Source of the DNA: Moorena producens 3L
GTDB lineage: Bacteria; Cyanobacteriota; Cyanobacteriia; Cyanobacteriales; Coleofasciculaceae
Reading direction: 5' to 3'
Length of the DNA: 64,000 nucleotides
Assembly (NCBI RefSeq): GCF_000211815.1
Contig: NZ_GL890873.1
Location: 8,219-72,218, forward strand
A model generated the notes under the pieces. The model searched no databases. It was given only the letters and a program-made list of their open reading frames with translations, and was not told the DNA's origin. Below are positions 8,555 through 17,488 of this stretch, piece after piece. Every line of letters begins with the position of its first letter. Position 1 is the stretch's first letter. The position numbers and the translations under genes are program-made.

Positions 8555-9382
8555 GTGAATAATTTTCGTTGGTTCAGAGGGATATTTTATAGCATTCTTA
8601 TCCTCTATGCCATTATTACTTTTTTACCTTTTGCTTGGGCTTTATCAGCCTCATTTAAACCCCTTGAGGAAATTATCGCTGGCGGTTTGAATTTTATCCC
8701 CCATGATTTTACCGTCGATAACTACCGCAATATTTTCATTGAATCCCCTTTGTTTGGGCGCTGGTTTTTAAACAGTGTCTTGGTTGGTGTTTGTGTAACA
8801 GGGTTGAATATTATATTTAACTCAATGGCAGGTTATGCCTTAGCCAGAGTTAAGTTTCCAGGTAATTCATTATTGTTGGGAATAATCTTGGCAGTTTTGA
8901 TGATTCCTGGACAAGTCACCCTAATTCCTGGTTATTTAATCTTAAAGTCTTTGGGATGGCTCAATACCTACCAAGGATTGATTGTACCGAGTGCAGTGAA
9001 TGCCACCTTTATTTTTATGATGCGGCAGTTCTTTATCAATTTTCCTAAGGAACTTGAAGAAGCTGCTGCCTTGGATGGATTAAGTCGCTGGGAAACCTTT
9101 TGGCAGGTTGTCCTGCCTTTAGCCAAGCCAGCTTTGGCAGCACAAGCTATCTTTATTTTTATGGGGTCTTGGAATAATTTCTTAATGCCCCTAATGATTA
9201 CCTCAGATCCAGGAATGTTTACCCTTCCCTTAGGTTTAAATACCTTTAAGGGGCAATACATTAGTTATTGGAACTACATCATGGCAGCCTCAATGGTCTT
9301 TACTATACCGGCTTTGGGGATTTACGCCTTCTTCAATCGTTACTTTATCTCTGGGGTAACATTTACTGGCTCTAAAGGATGA
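8555..9382 (+). CDS. ABC transporter permease, MalG/UgpE type
   Basis: This is the second permease of the importer, with 275 residues and about six transmembrane helices. The EAA loop reads EAAALDGLSRWETFWQVVLP. The gene starts with GTG at 8555, 14 bp after the first permease, with TAGGAGAT as ribosome binding site. A strong terminator 50 bp downstream closes the operon. With no msmK/ugpC-type ATPase gene next to it, the importer probably borrows an ATPase encoded elsewhere, as is known for many CUT1 importers. Confidence 0.93.
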   Translation: MNNFRWFRGIFYSILILYAIITFLPFAWALSASFKPLEEIIAGGLNFIPHDFTVDNYRNIFIESPLFGRWFLNSVLVGVCVTGLNIIFNSMAGYALARVKFPGNSLLLGIILAVLMIPGQVTLIPGYLILKSLGWLNTYQGLIVPSAVNATFIFMMRQFFINFPKELEEAAALDGLSRWETFWQVVLPLAKPALAAQAIFIFMGSWNNFLMPLMITSDPGMFTLPLGLNTFKGQYISYWNYIMAASMVFTIPALGIYAFFNRYFISGVTFTGSKG

Positions 9383-9434
9383 GCTGTTGAAACGGTAAAG
9401 GGTCAAGTCCCACTACACACACAGAAATAAATAC

Positions 9435-9481
9435 AAAAAGGACAAGGTCAAGACAGGGAAGCTCTTGACCTTGTCCTTTTT
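9435..9481 (+). terminator. strong intrinsic terminator of the ABC operon
   Basis: Perfect 19-bp arms (AAAAAGGACAAGGTCAAGA and its complement) surround a 9-nt loop, and the right arm ends in a T-rich run (TTTTTGTTTT). The arms begin with As, so it may also stop transcription from the convergent HAD gene. Confidence 0.92.
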
Positions 9482-9566
9482 GTTTTCGTGAACCTGTGAA
9501 TTGTTTAACTATTGACTATTGAGCTTTAACCTCAAGGAATCTAAAGCTTCAAGTATTAACTGTCCA

Positions 9567-10436
9567 CTAACCCTGATGTACGATTTTCTCAATCTGTTCA
9601 GGAGTCAGCTGCTCAACATTATCAAAAACCACTGTTGCACCAGCAGCTTTTAGCCTATCTCCATAAGCCTCCCGCTGTTCTGGTATCTGCTGCACATGAG
9701 GGGGTAAAATCCCTACCCCAACCCAAACTCGTTCTGGATGAGAGTCTCTGGCTTTTTCAACAGTGTACATGTCAGCAACTGTGTCACCAACGTAGATAAC
9801 TGGCAATTTCACCTTAACTTGATGCTCCTGTTCTAGCTGTAGAACTACGGCAAACAGTCCTGTCGGGTCAGGCTTACCAGGAGCATCCTCCATCGCAATT
9901 AAAACAGGCCGTTCGAGACCGAGTCGTCCTTCTAGGGCATAGTTCGCTTCCTGTCGTGTTGCCCCACTGAAAAACCCCCAAGGAATCCCTGCTGTTGTCA
10001 AACTCTCTAAATAACTCGGTTGTAACAATAACGGTTCGTCGCAAATGTATCCAGTCCAATGGTTGGGATCTTTTCCTCGGTAGCGAGAATTGAAAAAATC
10101 AACAAGGGCTTCATAGTCGAGAGAAAAATGCGATGCTCTGGAAGAGCCGCTACGCGAACGCGTTTTCCCTTGAGCCTCAAAGTATCGATAAACTAATTCT
10201 TGCGATGCATCCCAGTCGTTATTCCATAGCCCTTCTGATTTAAGTTGGTCAATCTCTACCATAGTGGGTCGATAGGCACCACCAGTGTAATGGTCTACTG
10301 TATCTGCGATCGCTCTACGGTAAGAACCACTAACGTCACGCACCACGCCGTCAATGTCGAACACCACTATGGCATTCAAGTTAGGAATGAATGTTTCTGA
10401 ACTAGGCATCATGCACGCTTGGGCTAGGCTCGCCAA
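9567..10436 (-). CDS. HAD-superfamily hydrolase (TIGR01548-like)
   Basis: The 289-residue protein has all four HAD phosphohydrolase motifs: DIDGVV with nucleophile Asp27 and acid Asp29, the motif II Ser/Thr in FFSGATR, the motif III Lys in PGKPDP, and the acidic motif IV VGDTVADM. It therefore probably hydrolyses a phosphate ester in the cytosol. The length and the start of the core match a cyanobacterial HAD IA subfamily of unknown substrate. The first 20 residues precede the core and may be a start-site overshoot. The gene is monocistronic and convergent with the ABC operon. Confidence 0.85.
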   Translation of the reverse strand: MASLAQACMMPSSETFIPNLNAIVVFDIDGVVRDVSGSYRRAIADTVDHYTGGAYRPTMVEIDQLKSEGLWNNDWDASQELVYRYFEAQGKTRSRSGSSRASHFSLDYEALVDFFNSRYRGKDPNHWTGYICDEPLLLQPSYLESLTTAGIPWGFFSGATRQEANYALEGRLGLERPVLIAMEDAPGKPDPTGLFAVVLQLEQEHQVKVKLPVIYVGDTVADMYTVEKARDSHPERVWVGVGILPPHVQQIPEQREAYGDRLKAAGATVVFDNVEQLTPEQIEKIVHQG

Positions 10437-10583
10437 TATTGCCGATAAACACCAATAGTACCAACAATTTAACCAAAAACCTATCCCTGAATCTTGATCA
10501 GGAACAGTCTTATTGCGCTAGAATCATCAATTGTACAATAGATTATAGTTATAGATAACGTGGGATATCTGAGGGAGGCCTGA

Positions 10584-10883
10584 TTGTCAAAATTTCTATT
10601 AAAAGTTCTCTGGCTAGATGAGAATGTAGCCCTGGCAGTTGATCAAATTGTCGGCAAAGGCACCAGCCCATTAACTTGTTACTTTTTCTGGCCCCGGAAC
10701 GATGCCTGGGAACAGCTCAAGGATGAGATGGAAGCCAAACACTGGATTACTGAAGCTGATCGCATTGAAATCCTCAACAAAGCCACTGAAGTGATTAACT
10801 ACTGGCAAGAGGAAGGTAGGCGTAGACCTATGTCTGAGGCTCAGGCTAAGTTCCCGGAAGTCGCTTTTACTGGTAGTGCTTAA
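10584..10883 (+). CDS. 30S ribosomal protein PSRP-3 (Ycf65)
   Basis: The 99-residue protein matches the plastid/cyanobacterial-specific ribosomal protein PSRP-3, recognised from KVLWLDENVALAVDQ, the TSPLTCYFFWPR segment with the WPR-x-DAWE run, and a helical INYWQ near the end. It binds the small ribosomal subunit. It starts with TTG at 10584, supported by the strong Shine-Dalgarno GAGGGAGG at 10571-10578. The last 15 residues (after RRRPMSEAQAKFPE) are variable in the family. Its presence supports cyanobacterial origin. Confidence 0.9.
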   Translation: MSKFLLKVLWLDENVALAVDQIVGKGTSPLTCYFFWPRNDAWEQLKDEMEAKHWITEADRIEILNKATEVINYWQEEGRRRPMSEAQAKFPEVAFTGSA

Positions 10884-11067
10884 TCCAGCCTTGCTGATTA
10901 ATCTAATGATTGAGGGTAATTGGGAATTGGGAATTGGTAACTGACCAATCATCCGACCATACTTGAGATGATTCCTTAGTTCAACAACGCCCTTAATCCA
11001 ACGCCCTTAATCAAATTACCTTAATCCAAGTAAAAGACTGACGGTAACCAACTCCAGACGTTCCCCT

Positions 11068-11087
11068 ACCCCCCTGTTTCGGGGGGT
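11068..11087 (-). terminator. GC hairpin downstream of atpC
   Basis: ACCCCCC and GGGGGGT form a 7-bp stem with a 6-nt loop, about 75 bp after the atpC stop on the same strand. There is no T-run, so termination would be weak or the hairpin could protect the 3' end of the mRNA. Confidence 0.45.
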
Positions 11088-11163
11088 GTGGAGAGCGCTG
11101 AGCTTATAGGGTTTACATCCCCTCCTTACTTCGTTTATGGGGTTGGAATTTACCGTTGCGTGA

Positions 11164-11574
11164 CTAAACCATGCCACCAGCAGCTTGAAAGCGAGCACGG
11201 GCTTTCTTATAGGCTTGAGTTGCTTGGATTTTTTCTTGGGTATTCTCGTCGCTTTGAAGTTCTTCTAGACGAGCTTTTGCTTCGTTGAAGTCAACACCTG
11301 CAGCATCCTTGTCAATTTCATCTGCGGACTCAGCACCATTGACAAGAATCGTCACTTCATTATCTTCAACTTCCACAAATCCACCCATAAGAGCAATTGG
11401 TATCCACTCTTTTTCTGAACGAATTCGCATCACACCAGTATCCAGCGCTGATAACAGAGGAGCATGATCACTCAATATACCTAGCTGACCGGTAGTGCTG
11501 GGTAAAATTATTTCTTGTGCTTGGTCATCCCAGACGGTTTTGTCGGGAGCAATAATACGAACAGTTAAAGCCAT
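11164..11574 (-). CDS. atpC: F-type ATP synthase epsilon subunit
   Basis: The epsilon subunit links the gamma shaft of the thylakoid/cytoplasmic F1 motor to the c-ring and limits wasteful ATP hydrolysis. The 136-residue protein has the N-terminal beta-barrel (MALTVRIIAPDKTVWDDQAQEIILPSTTGQLGILSDHAPLL) and a C-terminal two-helix region with AKARLEELQ. It follows atpD on the same strand after 130 bp, the usual cyanobacterial atpB-atpE (atpD-atpC) arrangement away from the main atp cluster. Confidence 0.97.
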   Translation of the reverse strand: MALTVRIIAPDKTVWDDQAQEIILPSTTGQLGILSDHAPLLSALDTGVMRIRSEKEWIPIALMGGFVEVEDNEVTILVNGAESADEIDKDAAGVDFNEAKARLEELQSDENTQEKIQATQAYKKARARFQAAGGMV

Positions 11575-11622
11575 CAGCAGAATGAATTGTGTTTGTTGGA
11601 CGTTGGCAGTTTAGCAGCTTGA

Positions 11623-11677
11623 AAGTTGAAGGTTACAGGTTGAAGGTTACAGGTTAACTAGGTTAACCTTCAACCTT
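11623..11677. repeat. tandem and inverted repeat between atpD and atpC
   Basis: Two tandem copies of GTTGAAGGTTACAG are followed by an inverted copy. GGTTGAAGGTTA (11638-11649) pairs perfectly with TAACCTTCAACC (11664-11675). In the atpD-atpC transcript this gives a strong intercistronic hairpin. Confidence 0.8.
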
Positions 11678-11704
11678 GATAACCTTATTAGCATCAAACC
11701 TGAC

Positions 11705-13153
11705 TTAACTCTTTAGTTTTTCAGCTTTAGCCATCGCTTGATCAATACTGCCCACCATGTAGAAGGCTTGCTCAGGAAGGTCATCCAATTCCCCCTTCAG
11801 AATCATTTGGAAGCCTTTGATAGTATCGTCCAAGCTAACATACTGACCAGGAGAACCAGTGAAGACCTCCGCTACAAAAAACGGCTGAGACAAGAAGCGC
11901 TCAATCTTGCGGGCGCGAGCCACTGTTAGTCTGTCATCCTCGGACAATTCATCCAAGCCTAAAATCGCGATAATGTCTTGGAGTTCCTTGTAACGCTGTA
12001 GAGTTGCCTGCACAGCACGAGCTGTTCCGTAGTGGTCTTCCCCCACAATGCTCGGTTGCAGCATGGTTGAATTAGAATCGAGGGGGTCAACAGCCGGGTA
12101 AATTCCCTTAGATGCTAGGCCACGGGACAACACCGTTGTACCATCTAGGTGAGCAAATGTAGTTGCTGGGGCTGGGTCAGTCAAGTCGTCAGCTGGCACA
12201 TAGACTGCCTGAATGGAGGTAATTGAACCCTCGTTAGTGGAGGTAATCCGTTCTTGCAGAGCACCTACATCTGTTCCCAAAGTAGGTTGATATCCTACCG
12301 CAGAAGGCATTCTTCCCAAAAGAGCAGACACTTCCGAACCGGCTTGTACAAATCGGAAGATGTTATCGATAAACAGCAACACGTCCTGCTTGTTCACATC
12401 CCGGAAGTACTCAGCCATGGTCAACGCTGACAGACCCACCCGCATCCTCGCACCGGGGGGTTCATTCATCTGACCATAAACTAGGGCAATTTTCGACTCG
12501 TTTAGATCATCCGGGTTGATCACCTTGGATTCCATCATTTCGTTGTAGAGGTCGTTCCCTTCACGGGTACGCTCTCCCACACCGCCAAATACTGATACTC
12601 CACCGTGTTTCGTGGCGATGTTGTTGATCAACTCCATCATGATCACAGTTTTGCCGACTCCAGCGCCGCCAAAAAGACCAATCTTACCACCACGTCGATA
12701 GGGAGTCAGCAGGTCGATTACTTTAATACCGGTCTCGAATACTGAGGGCTTGGTTTCCAGCTCAGTTAACTTGGGAGCAGGGCGGTGAATTGGGAAGCGC
12801 TCCTCAGATTCTGCCGGTCCTCTGTTATCTACTGGTTCACCCAAGACATTGAAAATCCGTCCTAAGGTAGCCTTGCCGACGGGTACACTAATGGGGGCAC
12901 CAGTATCAATAACTTCCATACCCCGCACCAGACCGTCTGTACCACTCATGGCAACAGAGCGCACTTGGTTATCCCCGAGAAGCTGCTGCACTTCGCAGGT
13001 CACAGCAACATCTTGTCCAGCTTCATTTTTGCCTTCAATTCTCAAGGCATTGTAAATCTGCGGCATTTTGCCGCTGGGAAACTCTACGTCAACAACCGGA
13101 CCGATAATTTGGGCAATAGCGCCCGTGTTTGTTTGTTCTGCGGTGCCTACCAT
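11705..13153 (-). CDS. atpD: F-type ATP synthase beta subunit
   Basis: This is the catalytic subunit of F1-ATPase. The 482-residue protein has the P-loop GGAGVGKT (162-169), the GERTREGNDLY segment, ALVYGQMNEPPGAR, the Walker B strand LLFIDNIFRF and the family signature PAVDPLDSNS. All catalytic elements are intact and length is normal. It is followed by atpC. The 319-bp gap upstream, before minE, probably holds its promoter. Confidence 0.98.
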   Translation of the reverse strand: MVGTAEQTNTGAIAQIIGPVVDVEFPSGKMPQIYNALRIEGKNEAGQDVAVTCEVQQLLGDNQVRSVAMSGTDGLVRGMEVIDTGAPISVPVGKATLGRIFNVLGEPVDNRGPAESEERFPIHRPAPKLTELETKPSVFETGIKVIDLLTPYRRGGKIGLFGGAGVGKTVIMMELINNIATKHGGVSVFGGVGERTREGNDLYNEMMESKVINPDDLNESKIALVYGQMNEPPGARMRVGLSALTMAEYFRDVNKQDVLLFIDNIFRFVQAGSEVSALLGRMPSAVGYQPTLGTDVGALQERITSTNEGSITSIQAVYVPADDLTDPAPATTFAHLDGTTVLSRGLASKGIYPAVDPLDSNSTMLQPSIVGEDHYGTARAVQATLQRYKELQDIIAILGLDELSEDDRLTVARARKIERFLSQPFFVAEVFTGSPGQYVSLDDTIKGFQMILKGELDDLPEQAFYMVGSIDQAMAKAEKLKS

Positions 13154-13472
13154 ATTGCGCTTATTTAGTCAAGCTATTGTTACAGATTTTGGAAAACAGT
13201 CTTAACATTTAGTAATGCCACTCTCAAGATTACCATTGTTAGGGTTCAACCGTATCAGAACTTGATCCCAAATTAAATATAAACAGGACTATAGGTCCCA
13301 TCCCTTAGGGGTGACCAGGCAAGCATCCCTTGGTTCATAATCACCTTCAAAGGTGATCCGATAATTGTTCAGCCAAGTAATAGGCTCAATTTAGCTATAC
13401 ACCCCACACCCGTTCGCCCCGTCAACTGACCTACGTTTCACGTAGCTTGTCACCCCTTCAGCTACTAGACAC
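13154..13472. other. minE-atpD spacer with presumptive atpD promoter
   Basis: The 319 bp contain a short perfect hairpin (ATCACCTT/AAGGTGAT, 13340-13357) and no gene. Both neighbours lie on the minus strand, so the spacer should hold the end of the min transcript and the atpD promoter; neither can be placed with confidence. Confidence 0.4.
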
Positions 13473-13790
13473 TTACTCTTCTTCTTCGTCTTGAGTGAAG
13501 CGTTGGTATTCTTCCTCTCGTAGCTTTTCCTTAACTCGTCGGATGGGTAGATTAGCAATTAGTGCTGTTGTCCGTTGGTTGCTTTCTAAGGAAAACTCTG
13601 ACCCTTCCGAATCAATCTCAACGTAGCGAGAGACCACCTCCAGGATGTCTTGCCGCATCGACTCCACCATTTTAGGACTCAGGTCAGAGCGATCGTGGGC
13701 AATTACCAGTTGGAGGCGGCGCTTAGCCTCCTCACGGCTGCTTTGAACACTCCTCCAGGAAAAAAGTTGTTCTAGAATTTCGATAATCAT
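13473..13790 (-). CDS. minE: cell division topological specificity factor MinE
   Basis: MinE stimulates the MinD ATPase and drives Min oscillation so that the Z-ring forms at midcell. The 105-residue protein begins with the membrane-binding/MinD-binding segment (MIIEILEQLF) and contains AKRRLQLVIAHDRSDLSPKMVESMRQDI, the classic MinE core. A charged C-terminal tail (QRFTQDEEEE) extends beyond the E. coli protein. It is last in the order minC-minD-minE, 91 bp after minD. Confidence 0.97.
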   Translation of the reverse strand: MIIEILEQLFSWRSVQSSREEAKRRLQLVIAHDRSDLSPKMVESMRQDILEVVSRYVEIDSEGSEFSLESNQRTTALIANLPIRRVKEKLREEEYQRFTQDEEEE

Positions 13791-13881
13791 GGGGCTTTTT
13801 GGAGTAGTGAATAATCACACAGGGGGAGAAGGAAGAGGCTCTTTGGCAAGACTAGTTGTTGGCAATTCACAATGTAAAACC

Positions 13882-14676
13882 TTATTGGAACAGGCGGCGT
13901 AAGCGGCTGATTAGGTTGTCGTGTTCTGCCATCAGGTCGAGGAAGGAAATATTTGCACCTTCTAAGCGTGCAGCAATGTTTTCAATGGCAATTCCAGGCA
14001 GAGTTTTCTTTTCTGATAAGATCAAGGGTTCACCCTGATTACTGGAGACAATCACCCGTTCGTCTTCGGGGATAACACCAATTAGGGGAATAGCAAGAAT
14101 TTCTTGGACATCTTGAACTGACATCATCTGATCCGCTTTTACCATTGTCGCTTTCAGGCGGTTGACAATTAGGCGGGTCTGCTTGATTCCTTCCGCTTCC
14201 AGTAAGCCAATAACTCGGTCAGCATCCCGCACTGAGGTAATCTCTGGTGTAGCAACGATTAGGGCTTCAGTAGCTGCCGTAACCGCATTTTTAAACCCGC
14301 TTTCGATTCCTGCTGGAGAGTCCACCAAGATGTACTCGTAATTCTTGGCTAACACCCCCAACAACTTTTTCATTTGGTTGGGGTTAACGGCTTCTTTGTT
14401 ACGACTTTGGGCTGCAGGTAACAGGACTAGTCCTTCCTGCCGTTTGTCTTTGACCAAAGCCTGGTCTAAGCGGCACTGACCTGTTAAGACTTCAATAGCC
14501 GTGTAGACTACCCGATTTTCTAGTCCCAACAGCAGGTCTAAGTTTCTCAAACCAAAATCTGCATCCACTAAAGCAACTCGACGACCCAAACGAGCTAGGG
14601 CTAAACCTAGATTGGCGGTAATGGTAGTTTTCCCCACCCCTCCTTTGCCAGAGGTGACAACAATAATTCGACTCAT
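13882..14676 (-). CDS. minD: septum site-determining ATPase MinD
   Basis: MinD is a membrane-cycling ParA-family ATPase that recruits MinC. The 264-residue protein has the deviant Walker A GKGGVGKT (10-17), the switch region DADFGLRNLD, the DSPAGIE motif and a C-terminal amphipathic membrane-targeting helix (HDNLISRLRRLFQ). Its ATG overlaps the minC stop codon by two bases (ATGA), showing translational coupling. Confidence 0.97.
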   Translation of the reverse strand: MSRIIVVTSGKGGVGKTTITANLGLALARLGRRVALVDADFGLRNLDLLLGLENRVVYTAIEVLTGQCRLDQALVKDKRQEGLVLLPAAQSRNKEAVNPNQMKKLLGVLAKNYEYILVDSPAGIESGFKNAVTAATEALIVATPEITSVRDADRVIGLLEAEGIKQTRLIVNRLKATMVKADQMMSVQDVQEILAIPLIGVIPEDERVIVSSNQGEPLILSEKKTLPGIAIENIAARLEGANISFLDLMAEHDNLISRLRRLFQ

Positions 14677-15650
14677 GAATTCAACGACAAGTGGGTTTTA
14701 GCAACATCAGCAGCTCTAGCAATACGAATCCCAACGGATGTCACGTAAGCTACTTCAGGATAGTACTGAAGTGGCGGTGTCTCCGGTGCCCTAGCTACAG
14801 CATCAGCAATCCGCAACTGGGTGGGTTCCATTTTTAATGCCATAATCCGACATTTTCGATTACCATTCGCACCGGCGTGGGCAATGCCTCGTAGATGCCC
14901 CCAAACGAAGATATCCCCAGCTGCAATCAATGCACCACCAGGGTTCAAGTCCCCTATTATAACAATAGTGCCAGGGTGACGAATCTCTATACCCGAACGT
15001 ACTGTCATTTGTAAGTACAGAGGTTCTGCGAGTAATTCAGTAGGTTGATCAATCTTTTGATTCAAAGAGTACTTAGGAGTTTCTTGTTCTACTGAGTACC
15101 CAGCAGCTGCTGCAGCCACAGCGGTTTGTCGGCGCGTGGTGTAAACTCGCTTTAGCCTTAACTGGACTGCCCCAAGGGCATCAGCGATCGCTTGTAGCTT
15201 CATCCCATCCAGCAATTGATCCCCAGCCATCAGATGGACACTGGATTCAGGCTGCCAAAAGCGCTCTCCAGCATTGAGGCGATGCTTGAATTGTTCCCAT
15301 AGGTCCGACCAATTGACAGTACTAGGGTTTTTAGTGGCTGGTGGCAAGATCAACAACAGCCGTTTCCCCTCACTTTTTAAGCGAACTTGCCCAAGGCAGT
15401 TAACTACCGAGTTGCGGTCGTTGGAAACCGTTGAAACTGGTGATGGTTGGGCAGAATCAGAAGTCATGCAACAAGGAGCCAGATTGGTTAACGCACCGAA
15501 GATAGATTCTTCCGTGATCATACCTTCTTCAGCAAGTTCTGGTGGATAACTGTTGAGAATTGTAGCTAATGGTGGTAGGGAGCAAAAGGGCAAGATACTT
15601 AAGAATACTATTGCTCTGTTACCCCACACCCACAACCGATATCCTGTCAA
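14673..15650 (-). CDS. minC: septum site-determining protein MinC
   Basis: MinC inhibits FtsZ polymerisation away from midcell. The C-terminal beta-helix domain is clear (EIRHPGTIVIIGDLNPGG, then GDIFVWGHLRGIAHAGANGN). The N-terminal domain spans about residues 85-200 and is divergent, as in other cyanobacteria. At 325 residues it is long. Residues 1-43 are hydrophobic and unlike MinC, so translation may start at Met44 or Met62 (15467) instead of the first ATG. It overlaps minD and lies 6 bp after the DUF1537 gene, suggesting one operon. Confidence 0.93.
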   Translation of the reverse strand: MTGYRLWVWGNRAIVFLSILPFCSLPPLATILNSYPPELAEEGMITEESIFGALTNLAPCCMTSDSAQPSPVSTVSNDRNSVVNCLGQVRLKSEGKRLLLILPPATKNPSTVNWSDLWEQFKHRLNAGERFWQPESSVHLMAGDQLLDGMKLQAIADALGAVQLRLKRVYTTRRQTAVAAAAAGYSVEQETPKYSLNQKIDQPTELLAEPLYLQMTVRSGIEIRHPGTIVIIGDLNPGGALIAAGDIFVWGHLRGIAHAGANGNRKCRIMALKMEPTQLRIADAVARAPETPPLQYYPEVAYVTSVGIRIARAADVAKTHLSLNS

Positions 15651-15656
15651 ACATTC

Positions 15657-16979
15657 TTACTCTGCACTCAATCGACGGTAAACGGTCACCAAGCCATTCA
15701 CATCTCCCACATTGCCAGGAAATAGCACTACAGGTAAATTATGAAACTGGGGATGGTCAGCAGAGGTTAGTACCATTGAGCATCCAGGAAGGATCTGACC
15801 CAATAGTCGTGCTGACCTCAAAGCCAGGCCAGTACTTAAGACATCATTGGAGGTAATACCCCCTTTACTGATTAAAAACCCCATATCTTTAGGCAATCCC
15901 CTCACGATATCCATCAATAAGCCTGAAACTACTGCTCCAAACGCCAGCCGTTTCTGCACATCCTCAAAAACCAATTCCTGACGAGAGGTATAAACCACCG
16001 GTGTTTTACCAGTACTGTGAATTTCCTGAACGCGCTCGAGAATACTTGCCAAAAGTTTTGCCCGTTGCTGTTCGGATTCATCCAGTAAATTGGCTACATT
16101 TACCTCAATCCCCTCAATCCCAGATGCTCCCAATAGCTGCTCCAGCTGTTGAGTAGTCTTTTTAACGTGGGAACCCACAATCACAACTCCTGGTTTCCCC
16201 TGTCGGACATACTGAGCCATATTCATAGGGGCTACCGGTTGGAAGCCAAGACTAGCAAGGGAGGTTAAAATACTAGCAGCAGAACGAAACAGAAAGCGTT
16301 TCCCTTGGGCAGCAGCCCTTAGGACATCTGCCGCAAATTGATCTAAATCCCCTTGGGTTTCCCCATCCACAACGCCACACTGGTTATTGGTAAGTTTGAG
16401 AAGACGCTCCAAGCTACTGTTACGAATATCTGCTAGTAAAAACCGCTCTACTGCATCAGCCTTGATCTGACCTTTGGTCTTTTCTTGGACATAATCGGGT
16501 AAATAACTATGGCGATATCCAAATACCGAGTCACGGGCAAACTCGGTTTCATGCACTGGCGTTCTAATACCATCAATGATTAGGTAATGGACACTATCGA
16601 GAGTGACTCGTCCGCCCTCAAAGAATGCGGGGACTAAGAAATGGGCATCAAATGGTCCGACTTCTTGGGCGATTACATCAATTTCGACAGGATAATGCCC
16701 CCGCAAGGTGGAGTCAGAGCGACTGACTACCATAAAATCTTTAATTCCTTCAGCGTCTATGGCCATTTTGAGGTTATGGCAAACTTCCCGAGTCACAGTT
16801 GCTGCTTGCTCTGGGTTAAGAGCTCTGGTATTAGTAAGAATAAAAAAGATTGGGGAGTTATCCCTTAGTCCCAGCCGCAATGTATCCACATCCCAGTGCA
16901 TCAGCAACAAGCAGCTGTGAACTGTCTGGGAGCCAGTCGGGTCATCATCAAGTACAATAATTTTTGGTTTTTTGCTCAT
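15657..16979 (-). CDS. four-carbon acid sugar kinase family protein (DUF1537)
   Basis: The 440-residue protein has the DUF1537/OtnK fold signature: N-terminal substrate domain with DDDPTGSQTVHS (11-22), VSRSDSTLRGHYPVE in the middle, and a C-terminal nucleotide-binding domain with SKGGITSNDVL. Characterised relatives phosphorylate four-carbon acid sugars such as D-threonate or D-erythronate. The cyanobacterial substrate is not known. The stop codon lies only 6 bp before minC, so it is probably the first gene of the min transcript; a functional link to division is not implied. Confidence 0.87.
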   Translation of the reverse strand: MSKKPKIIVLDDDPTGSQTVHSCLLLMHWDVDTLRLGLRDNSPIFFILTNTRALNPEQAATVTREVCHNLKMAIDAEGIKDFMVVSRSDSTLRGHYPVEIDVIAQEVGPFDAHFLVPAFFEGGRVTLDSVHYLIIDGIRTPVHETEFARDSVFGYRHSYLPDYVQEKTKGQIKADAVERFLLADIRNSSLERLLKLTNNQCGVVDGETQGDLDQFAADVLRAAAQGKRFLFRSAASILTSLASLGFQPVAPMNMAQYVRQGKPGVVIVGSHVKKTTQQLEQLLGASGIEGIEVNVANLLDESEQQRAKLLASILERVQEIHSTGKTPVVYTSRQELVFEDVQKRLAFGAVVSGLLMDIVRGLPKDMGFLISKGGITSNDVLSTGLALRSARLLGQILPGCSMVLTSADHPQFHNLPVVLFPGNVGDVNGLVTVYRRLSAE

Positions 16980-17488
16980 TTCCCAAGCCTGTCATTAAAG
17001 TCAGTTATTTACCATGGTAATCGGGAATGGGTAATCGGGAATGGGTAATTGCTGATTGTGATAGTAATGGTTATAATGATTAGGACATAAAGCTAAAATT
17101 ATCGATAAAAATATAGCAGATAATCTAGCACAATTACATCAACAATTAAACAAAAAAAAAGGTCAATTTCGAGCATTTACTACGTAAAAATACTGTAATA
17201 ATATTTGTAATAAATTACTGAACATCCCTTACCACGAATTAGCAATTATTAAAAATATCTATAAACTTAGTTATAGTTGATAAGCTTTTAAAAATCAGCT
17301 ATAATTATAGTTATAGAGCAGTGCTAACTGATTATTAATAAGAAGTTATACTTCCCTTATGTTACCCGTTACCTATTTTAACCAGGATGTTAACGTTTAA
17401 CTTATAATTGCTATATACTAAGGGATCACCAGGCAGCACTAACTCACAGTTGATCCACTATGTGTCCACTAGATTGTCGCTATAAATT
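16980..17488. other. AT-rich divergent promoter spacer
   Basis: This 509-bp, very AT-rich spacer separates the divergent DUF1537-min operon and lysS. It contains GGGAATGGGTAAT short repeats near 17023-17049 and TATAATTATAGTTATAG-like palindromic stretches near 17255-17320. A possible lysS promoter is TTAACG (17390-17395), 18 bp and TATACT (17414-17419). No gene is seen. Confidence 0.45.
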
